From: Fervidobacterium gondwanense DSM 13020
Lineage (GTDB): Bacteria; Thermotogota; Thermotogae; Thermotogales; Fervidobacteriaceae
NCBI RefSeq assembly: GCF_900143265.1
Contig: NZ_FRDJ01000013.1
Span: forward strand, 1-45,325
DNA: 45,325 nucleotides
Reading direction: 5' to 3'
Every line of letters begins with the position of its first letter. Position 1 is the first letter of the stretch. Under the pieces are notes generated by a model. That model did not search any database. It saw only the letters and a program-made list of their open reading frames with translations, and was not told the DNA's origin. The position numbers were made by a program, and so were the translations under genes. Positions 40,244 through 45,325 of this stretch are shown one piece after another.

Positions 40244-40925
40244 GTTTCTCACCAACTAACTTGTATCCTATACCTCTTACTGTCTTTATTATGTCTGGAG
40301 ATAGCTTTTTTCGTAAATAATTAATATAAACTTCGACTGTGTTGTCAGAACCGTAGTAATCAATTCCCCAGACTGCGTCTAAAATTTCTTCTTTACTGAC
40401 TGCACGGCTGTGATTCTTTAAAAGGTATAACAAGAGTTCAAATTCAGTTTTGCTCAAGTCAACTTCCCTTCCATTGAATAAAACAACATGCTTATCTTCA
40501 TATACTTCCAAATTCCCTAATCGTATCGGTGTTGATATCGATATGTGTTTTCTCCTCAATAGCGCTCTTATCCGTGCCAATAATTCCTCGTTATCAAATG
40601 GCTTTGTAAGGTAATCATCAGCTCCTGATTCAAAGCCTGTTAGTTTGTCTTTTTTCATTCCCAAAGCTGTAAGCATCAAAATGAGAACATCAGGGCTCAA
40701 CTTTCTGATTTCTTTTGCAACTTCGTATCCATCAGTATCCGGAAGCATTATATCCAATATAACCAAATCAGGTTTCTCGCTCCCAAAGTTTTCAATTGCA
40801 TCGATACCACTCTCGTAGGTAACGACACTATATCCAGCATGCTGTAACTCCAATTCGATCAGCCTTCTAAGCTTTCTATCGTCTTCTACTATCATAATTT
40901 TCGGTATATTACTTGTAGAACTCAC
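40227..40925 (-). CDS. OmpR-family response regulator
   Basis: 232 residues. Receiver domain (about 8-122) with the phospho-acceptor Asp in VILDIMLPDTDG, acidic pair VEDD, and Lys in TKPFDNEEL; followed by the winged-helix effector domain (about 135-228) with ELLLYLLKNHSRAVSKEEILDAVWG and TVEVYINYLRKKLS. It acts as a transcription factor when phosphorylated by the overlapping kinase. Start is GTG 40925 after GAGGTG; a GTG four codons earlier lies within that site. Target genes are unknown. The tRNA-Ser promoter lies divergently just upstream. Confidence 0.95.
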   Translation of the reverse strand: MSSTSNIPKIMIVEDDRKLRRLIELELQHAGYSVVTYESGIDAIENFGSEKPDLVILDIMLPDTDGYEVAKEIRKLSPDVLILMLTALGMKKDKLTGFESGADDYLTKPFDNEELLARIRALLRRKHISISTPIRLGNLEVYEDKHVVLFNGREVDLSKTEFELLLYLLKNHSRAVSKEEILDAVWGIDYYGSDNTVEVYINYLRKKLSPDIIKTVRGIGYKLVGEKLETDH

Positions 40926-40949
40926 TGATGAATTCACCTCTTTTGCATA

Positions 40950-40977
40950 TTGAAAAATCTTCAGCTTATGATATACT
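40950..40977 (+). promoter_or_regulatory. tRNA-Ser promoter
   Basis: TTGAAA (40950-40955), 16-nt spacer, TATACT (40972-40977) with TGA before it. The mature tRNA begins 22 nt later. Confidence 0.75.
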
Positions 40978-40999
40978 ATTTGAGCAGAGCTTAAAGGTC

Positions 41000-41087
41000 G
41001 GAGGCGTGTCCGAATGGCTAAGGAGCCGGTCTCGAAAATCGGTGGACCTCGCGGTCCTTGTGGGTTCGAGTCCCACCGCCTCCGCCA
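41000..41087 (+). tRNA. tRNA-Ser (anticodon CGA)
   Basis: Acceptor stem GGAGGCG with CGCCTCC; D arm after TG; anticodon stem CCGGT/ATCGG with loop CTCGAAA, anticodon CGA (41033-41035); long variable arm GGACC-TCGC-GGTCC typical of class II tRNA-Ser; T arm GTGGG-TTCGAGT-CCCAC; discriminator G and CCA at 41085-41087 encoded in the genome. Reads UCG codons. Confidence 0.97.
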
Positions 41088-41115
41088 ATTTTTATTTTAT
41101 ATTGAAATCTTTCGA

Positions 41116-41766
41116 TTACTTGCTTGTTTTTACCGACTGATAGAATTCATTCCTCCAAAGCATGTCAAAGTCAATTCCATCATTTTTCAACATTTCAAAA
41201 AAATCATAGGCGAAAACCTTCATTATGCTCAAAGAGTACTCATCGTCGAGTATCACAATATAGTAGTATGTAATAACCTCTCCGCTTGATTTTGTCCATA
41301 TCTTGAAAACTGGTGCCAAAGATTCGTCACTCGTTATGTGCTGATAGAGCTTATCAAAAACCAGTTTCAAATTTTCTGCGTAAAATTCTTTTTTCGCAGG
41401 ATTTTGAGAAACGATTTTTTGAAGAATTTCCTTCTGCAATTCATCGATTGATTCTATAACTTTCTGATATGCCGTTTGGAGAGCAGACTCTTTTACGGTT
41501 CGCTCGTTAAAATTTGGGCCTGACGCCTGACCAAGTCCGTATATTACTTTGCTTTTCTTGTCCTTGACCCAGTCATTGAGTCTATTGGTTAAAACATTAT
41601 TTTCGTACACCAAAGAAACAGAAGGATCACTTTTTCCAACGTCCGGAATAACCTCCTGTACGGATGGTAAAGCAACAGGTTCCTTCGGAATTGTAACCAG
41701 AACTTGTGTAAAAAGCAGTGTTGTAGCTACTACTCCAAATATCAACCAAAATATTAATTCCTGCAT
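41116..41766 (-). CDS. Membrane-anchored protein of unknown function
   Basis: About 216 residues, not recognised. Residues about 4-25 (LIFWLIFGVVATTLLFTQVLV) form one N-terminal membrane helix, followed by a Pro/Val-rich spacer and a soluble domain: VKDKKSKVIYGLGQASGPNFNERTVKESALQTAYQKVI, then helical segments with acidic and basic residues. The A/G-rich G-L-G-Q-A segment followed by repeated Ala-containing helices is reminiscent of LPP20-type outer surface proteins, but I would not assign it. Start ATG 41766 follows GAGGTGGT by 5 nt; an ATG 3 nt earlier is too close. It is followed by the tRNA gene on the other strand and lies 9 nt behind the radical SAM gene, so the two share a transcript. 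Confidence 0.7.
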   Translation of the reverse strand: MQELIFWLIFGVVATTLLFTQVLVTIPKEPVALPSVQEVIPDVGKSDPSVSLVYENNVLTNRLNDWVKDKKSKVIYGLGQASGPNFNERTVKESALQTAYQKVIESIDELQKEILQKIVSQNPAKKEFYAENLKLVFDKLYQHITSDESLAPVFKIWTKSSGEVITYYYIVILDDEYSLSIMKVFAYDFFEMLKNDGIDFDMLWRNEFYQSVKTSK

Positions 41767-41775
41767 CATACCACC

Positions 41776-42753
41776 TCATGAAATTTTCTGTAGCGTGAAT
41801 TCATCAACAAATCTGCGTATAAACACCTTGTAAGGAATGCTGTCGAGCAGAATATCATCTGCTTCGATTTCTCTCCGGTCGAGTTCTATATTGGAATTCC
41901 CATAGGCTGAAATCCAAGACTTATATCGTCTGTTGTACTGAATTTGGTGTATGTCGTACCTTTCTACCAGCATCCTTATTATAGAACTTCTAACAAGGTC
42001 ACCGAAAGAAGGATGATATGGTCCCGCGACGATGAACTGCTTTTGTGAATCAGGTACATAGTATCCTAAACGAGTTACAACCCCTCCGAAACTCTCTACA
42101 AACATTGTCATTTCCGAAATAATAGTAACAGCATCTTCAAGAGTCAAAGGTTCATATTCACCATTATTGTAAAGTTGCTCCAGTTCCGTGTCTTTGAAAA
42201 CAATAGTCGGATGTATCCTGAAAAGCTTAACTCCTTCATTTAAAAGCTTACTGACAGTGCGTAAATCCTTTTCACTTGTGTCATACGGAAGCCCTATCAT
42301 CAAGTGGGCTACAACTTCAAAATGATTTTGAACGAGTCTAATTGACTTTAGAACGTCTTCCTTAGTATAGTTTCTCTTAGAATGTTTTAACACATCATCG
42401 TCTAAGCTCTCTACACCGAGTTCTATTGTTTTAACATTGCCTGATTTCAATATTTCCAAGATTTCTTCATCTATACTATCAGGCCTTGTAGATATTCTTT
42501 TTGGAATATCAGGCCTTATTGATAACAATCTTTTCATAACATCTTTTGGAAGCCCTGTAAAAGTGCCACCATAGAATGCTATTTCGTCGATATCATTTTT
42601 GTCTTTAAGAAGCTGTTCCAAAACATAAAATTTAGGAACATTTTCACCAGTCATTATCGACTGATTGCAATAAACACACCGAGTCTTGCACCCTAAGTTT
42701 GGAAGAAATATTGGATATATTTTCAGTTTATTCGCAATTTTCACTCGATTCAT
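41776..42753 (-). CDS. Radical SAM protein, Elp3-like
   Basis: 325 residues. The 4Fe-4S motif C-x3-C-x2-C is in GCKTRCVYCNQ (about 22-32). EIAFYGGTFTGLP (about 57-69), RISTRPDSID and IELGVESLDDDVLKHSKR match the Elp3/MiaB-like radical SAM barrel. The C-terminal acetyltransferase of Elp3 is absent; instead about 100 residues follow with no recognised domain. Family relatives act in tRNA modification or coproporphyrinogen-like chemistry, so the substrate is not clear. The start ATG 42753 overlaps the yqeY stop (TGATG), showing translational coupling. The reading frame also allows a TTG one codon earlier. Confidence 0.88.
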   Translation of the reverse strand: MNRVKIANKLKIYPIFLPNLGCKTRCVYCNQSIMTGENVPKFYVLEQLLKDKNDIDEIAFYGGTFTGLPKDVMKRLLSIRPDIPKRISTRPDSIDEEILEILKSGNVKTIELGVESLDDDVLKHSKRNYTKEDVLKSIRLVQNHFEVVAHLMIGLPYDTSEKDLRTVSKLLNEGVKLFRIHPTIVFKDTELEQLYNNGEYEPLTLEDAVTIISEMTMFVESFGGVVTRLGYYVPDSQKQFIVAGPYHPSFGDLVRSSIIRMLVERYDIHQIQYNRRYKSWISAYGNSNIELDRREIEADDILLDSIPYKVFIRRFVDEFTLQKIS

Positions 42754-43196
42754 CAACTCAATAGTTCCTTCACCACTTCATTGACTAACTTACCATCGGC
42801 CGAACCTTTGACTCGTGCCATAACTTCTTTCATAACTTTTCCAAAATCTTTCTGCGTAGCGTTAAGTTCCTTAATTACAGCGGACACAATTGCGGCAATC
42901 TCATCTTTTGACAGCATCTTTGGAGCGTATTCTTCCAGTATCTTAAGCTCTTCTTCTTCTGCCTTTGCAAGGTCTTCCCTTCCAGCATTCCTGTAAGCTT
43001 CTATCGATTCTTGTCTCTTCTTAATTTCTTTCAGTATCAGCTTTTGTATGTCCTCATCGGTTGCCTCTCTTTTTTCACCCTCGACTTCGAAATATCCAAT
43101 AGCCGTCTTAATTGCTCTAAGAACTCTTAGTCTGAGGTCATCTTTATTCTTCATAGCTTCTTTCATATCGCTCAAAATCTTTTCCTTAAGGCTCAT
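42753..43196 (-). CDS. yqeY: GatB/YqeY domain protein
   Basis: 147 residues, typical length. Starts MSLKEKILSDMKEAMKNKDDLRLRVLRAIKTAI, followed by EATDEDIQKLILKEIKKRQESIEAY and LKILEEYAPKMLSKDEIAAIV, with the C-terminal DFGKVMKEVMARVKGSADGKLVN. This is the YqeY helical domain, also found at the C-terminus of GatB, where it binds tRNA. Its free-standing function is not settled; a link to tRNA-dependent amidation is a common inference. ATG 43196 is behind GGAGGAG. It precedes the radical SAM gene by overlap and follows the HDAC-family gene with 22 nt between. Confidence 0.95.
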   Translation of the reverse strand: MSLKEKILSDMKEAMKNKDDLRLRVLRAIKTAIGYFEVEGEKREATDEDIQKLILKEIKKRQESIEAYRNAGREDLAKAEEEELKILEEYAPKMLSKDEIAAIVSAVIKELNATQKDFGKVMKEVMARVKGSADGKLVNEVVKELLS

Positions 43197-43218
43197 TTAT
43201 ACTCCTCCTTGCATAATA

Positions 43219-44190
43219 TTAGCTTAGGAATCCCTCAAGAAAATTCTTTACTGCAGAGAGATTTGAATAATGATTATAACCACCTTCATGTACTAAGACT
43301 TTGTACTTTACCTTTGATGTGGCATCAGCAATCAGTCTGCCTGCTATCTTGTAATCTTCAGATTTTAAAGAAAACTTACCTACTGGATCTTTAACATGCG
43401 TATCGGTTCCGAGAGAAAGCAAAAACACATCGGGGCTAAATTCTTGAATCTTCTCCAGTGCCTTTCTTAGTGCCTCAAAATAAATCCTTCCATCAGTTCC
43501 CCTTGGAAGTGGTATATTTATATTCTTCCCTCTGCCTTTTCCCTCACCTATCTCGTCTTCAAAACCACTGTACCATGGATAGAATTCTTTTGGATCACCA
43601 TGCAAAGAGACATAGAGCACATTTGGATCAGCATAAAAGATGTCTTGCGTGCCGTTACCGTGGTGGAAGTCAACATCTAAGATTGCAACCTTCATACCCT
43701 TTTCTTCAAAAAATTTCGCAGCGATTGCAACATTGTTGAAATAACAATAACCACCACCGAAACTACGCATCGCATGATGCCCGGGTGGCCGAGTTAATGC
43801 ATATGTTACTTTTCCACTTGTGAAAGAACACTCTGCAGCAGACAATGCAACGTCCACTGCCCGTTTAGCTGCAATATAAGTAAGATTGTTTATAGGAGTT
43901 CCAGTATCAAAAATTAAATCGACAAAAAAGACTTCTGGAATATATTCACCAGATACTTCCTGAGATTTTTTGACAATGTACTTAAAATATTTTTCAGTAT
44001 GCACTTTGAGAATCCATTCTTCAGAGAATTCAACGACGCTTCCTGATTGAAATTTCTTATTTAAATAACCTAACACCCCAGTAAGTCTCTCGGGTTTTTC
44101 TGGATTTCTTACGAATTTTCCATTGTCGATTTCTTTCCTTGGTACAAAATCAACGTTCAAATCTGAAAAGAAAACGAATTCACACGACAT
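43219..44190 (-). CDS. Histone deacetylase-superfamily hydrolase (AcuC/acetylpolyamine-type)
   Basis: 323 residues. A zinc-dependent hydrolase of the HDAC fold: RPPGHHAMRSFGGGYCYFNNVAIAA (catalytic His-His and substrate loop), ILDVDFHHGNGTQDIFY (first zinc Asp and His), VSLHGDP, SLGTDTHVKDPVGKF (second Asp) and HEGGYNHYSN (Gly-Gly-Tyr). The metal ligands and the Tyr are complete, so activity is expected. Substrates in bacteria include acetyl-lysine, acetylpolyamines and acetoin-related acetylated proteins. The start ATG 44190 directly follows the rpiB stop (TAA then ATG), so both are coupled. A sirtuin is encoded elsewhere in the window, giving two unrelated deacylase types. Confidence 0.93.
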   Translation of the reverse strand: MSCEFVFFSDLNVDFVPRKEIDNGKFVRNPEKPERLTGVLGYLNKKFQSGSVVEFSEEWILKVHTEKYFKYIVKKSQEVSGEYIPEVFFVDLIFDTGTPINNLTYIAAKRAVDVALSAAECSFTSGKVTYALTRPPGHHAMRSFGGGYCYFNNVAIAAKFFEEKGMKVAILDVDFHHGNGTQDIFYADPNVLYVSLHGDPKEFYPWYSGFEDEIGEGKGRGKNINIPLPRGTDGRIYFEALRKALEKIQEFSPDVFLLSLGTDTHVKDPVGKFSLKSEDYKIAGRLIADATSKVKYKVLVHEGGYNHYSNLSAVKNFLEGFLS

Positions 44191-44628
44191 TTATTCCTCA
44201 AGCTCCTCAATTTTCTTAACTCTTCTTTCGTGCCTTCCACCTTCAAATTCGGCAGCAAGAAACGCATCAACTGTCCATTTTGCCAGTTCAATACCCATAA
44301 GTCTGCCAGGCAAAACTAATATATTAGCGTTGTTGTGTCTTCTGGCATATGTCGCCATATCAGGGAAAAGACACAAAGCCGCTCTTATTCCCTTTACTTT
44401 ATTCGCTGCTATTGACATTCCTATTCCTGTTCCGCACAGCAATATTCCATAATCGCACTCTTTCTTTACGACCTTTTCCGCAACCTTTTTGGCGTAGTCG
44501 GGATAATCGACGCTTTCAATTGAATAAGTACCGCAATCGATGACTTCGACCTCACTCTTCTTCAAATGTTCAACAATCCTTTCTTTTAATTCAAAGGCTG
44601 CATGGTCACTGCCAATGGCTATTTTCAT
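44191..44628 (-). CDS. rpiB: Ribose-5-phosphate isomerase B
   Basis: 145 residues. RpiB/LacAB family: KIAIGSDHAAFELK (phosphate site), DCGTYSIESVDYPDYAKKVA, LCGTGIGMSIAANKVKGIRAAL (catalytic Cys and oxyanion hole), RRHNNANILVLPGRLMG. It interconverts ribose-5-phosphate and ribulose-5-phosphate in the non-oxidative pentose phosphate pathway. ATG 44628 is chosen because GGTGTGAT precedes it; six more codons upstream are in frame. It follows the STAS gene by 32 nt and overlaps nothing, but its stop abuts the HDAC-family start. Confidence 0.97.
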   Translation of the reverse strand: MKIAIGSDHAAFELKERIVEHLKKSEVEVIDCGTYSIESVDYPDYAKKVAEKVVKKECDYGILLCGTGIGMSIAANKVKGIRAALCLFPDMATYARRHNNANILVLPGRLMGIELAKWTVDAFLAAEFEGGRHERRVKKIEELEE

Positions 44629-44660
44629 ATCGATCACACCCATCATTTAGAATTATAGAA

Positions 44661-44996
44661 TTACTTTATCGCATTTACGGCTTCCATCACTGAAGGATAC
44701 GACCTTATAACTTTATCAAGCGCCGTCATTGCAAGCAGCTTCTTAACATTTTCATTTGGACCTGCAAAAGCTATTACACCATTTGCTGAAAGAGCACTTT
44801 TGTGTAAGCTCACGAATGTTCCCAATCCAAAACTGTCTACTGAATTCACCTTTGCAAAGTCAAAAACGATTTTAGATTTTCCTTTTTTTATGAGATTGTC
44901 CACAACCCAATTTCTAAGTGACATGGCATTTTGCATATTAATTTCTCCGTCGAGTGCCACTACCGCAACACCGAACTGCTCTGTAAAAGTGTACAT
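44661..44996 (-). CDS. STAS-domain anti-sigma-factor antagonist-like protein
   Basis: 111 residues, the full SpoIIAA-like STAS fold: VAVVALDGEINMQNAMSLRNWV, FDFAKVNSVDSFGLGTFVSLHKSA, GPNENVKKLLAMTALDKVI. The Ser in VDSFGLG (about 56) is the typical phosphorylation site of SpoIIAA/RsbV-type antagonists. In such systems the unphosphorylated protein frees a sigma factor from its anti-sigma factor. No kinase or sigma partner is in the window, so it is an orphan here. ATG 44996 follows GAGGAGGGG. It is the first gene of the minus-strand run toward rpiB, and the IS110-family element begins within about 100 bp upstream. Confidence 0.92.
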   Translation of the reverse strand: MYTFTEQFGVAVVALDGEINMQNAMSLRNWVVDNLIKKGKSKIVFDFAKVNSVDSFGLGTFVSLHKSALSANGVIAFAGPNENVKKLLAMTALDKVIRSYPSVMEAVNAIK

Positions 44997-45076
44997 ATGA
45001 TCCCCTCCTCGTATAATAAGTTCGGTAAAAATTAAAATTGGTCTTTGAAAATTGAATGCATATTTTTTAACACCTC

Positions 45077-45085
45077 TGGTAAAAT
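45077..45085 (+). promoter_or_regulatory. Putative promoter of the IS110 leader
   Basis: TGGTAAAAT (45077-45085), an extended -10 like others in this window; -35 weak (TGCATA at 17 nt). A transcript would start near 45092. Confidence 0.45.
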
Positions 45086-45091
45086 AGTTTC

Positions 45092-45234
45092 AGGTTGCCC
45101 CTCCTTGAGACTTTGTTCTCTTAAATAAGATTGCCTAACTAGAGTACAGCTTTTTACTTGCCGGAAAATGTTTTGCCTCGTTTTCTTATGTACCGCGAGG
45201 TTGTAAGGCTGTACTCAATCCGGAGGTGATTCCT
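45092..45234 (+). ncRNA. Candidate bridge RNA of an IS110-family element
   Basis: IS110 elements encode a guide (bridge) RNA in the non-coding end before the transposase. Here GAGTACAGC (45142-45150) pairs with GCTGTACTC (45208-45216), TTAC (45154-45157) with GTAA (45203-45206), and inside CCTCG (45176-45180) with CGAGG (45196-45200). A small GAGA/TCTC hairpin lies near 45107-45120. The ends of the RNA are inferred, and loop-to-target pairing has not been tested. Confidence 0.55.
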
Positions 45235-45325
45235 TTGGCTATTTTAGCTATTGATGTCTCAAAGAACTATCTTTCTTTCTTTTCTGATTTCATCGGTAGT
45301 GGGACTGTTGAGAACTCTCCTCAAG
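45235..45325 (+). CDS. IS110-family transposase, N-terminus (partial)
   Basis: The first 30 codons are present, cut by the window edge: MAILAIDVSKNYLSFFSDF and then IGSGTVENSPQ. AIDVSK is the N-terminal RuvC-like DEDD motif of IS110 transposases, with the first catalytic Asp at residue 6. Start TTG 45235 lies 5-6 nt after GGAGGTGAT. IS110 transposases recombine DNA under guidance of the bridge RNA, which is predicted just upstream. The element's left boundary lies somewhere in about 45000-45090, close to the STAS gene start, and is not marked by a repeat I can see. The right part lies outside the window. Confidence 0.85.
   Translation, partial: MAILAIDVSKNYLSFFSDFIGSGTVENSPQ

Overview
The window looks like a chromosomal segment of a Fervidobacterium-type member of the Thermotogales. 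The 5' end of a 16S rRNA gene opens the window on the minus strand. The gene set fits the group: class II photolyase, MetH with a stand-alone reactivation domain, MalG with a giant extracytoplasmic insert, cyclic 2,3-diphosphoglycerate synthetase-like protein, and fliH/fliI. Many promoters carry an extended -10 (TGnTATAAT), Shine-Dalgarno sites are strong, and TTG/GTG starts are common. The genus is inferred from sequence familiarity; no search was run.

Layout. 1-870: 16S 5' part with two near-identical tandem promoters. 876-4229 (+): DUF429 protein, DUF123/GIY-YIG-like protein that seems to start on AUC, a class II photolyase whose C-terminus is frameshifted, and an MsrB-MsrA fusion. 4226-11019 (-): sir2, fliI, fliH, then ackA and fba, then an encapsulin-type ferritin and thiI. 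11190-16861: small membrane protein (+), PEBP-family protein (-) and, across a palindrome holding two divergent extended -10 elements, an SDR oxidoreductase, an RND/MMPL exporter and nadE (+). 16939-20460 (-): secreted protein with a Glu/Tyr tract, then a decayed IS200/IS605 element with tnpB nearly intact and tnpA internally deleted. 20515-25438: YkgJ-type Cys cluster protein, MetH reactivation protein, a CzrA-like arsR plus CDF exporter operon with its operator, and metH. 25488-31578 (-): two small membrane proteins with degenerate J-like tails, a secreted DUF3352-like protein, an AlaX-type editing protein, gltX and a phosphodiesterase. 31578-37023 (-): malE-malF-malG with a terminator after malE and paired operator-like sites at the malE promoter. 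37321-38664 (+): cDPG synthetase-like gene. 38741-44996: small motility-like protein, OmpR/EnvZ-type two-component pair, tRNA-Ser(CGA), an anchored orphan, radical SAM protein, yqeY, HDAC-family protein, rpiB and a STAS protein. 45060-45325: left end of an IS110-family element with a structured region that fits a bridge RNA, and the first 30 codons of its transposase.

The most interesting items are the IS110 leader (candidate bridge RNA), the MalG insert, the pair of membrane J-like proteins beside a secreted DUF3352-like protein, the terminator-like hairpin inside the phosphodiesterase gene behind malG, the photolyase frameshift, the TnpA-deleted but TnpB-retaining IS605 element, and CAT(A) motifs phased at exactly 10 bp between malE and the cDPG synthetase gene.
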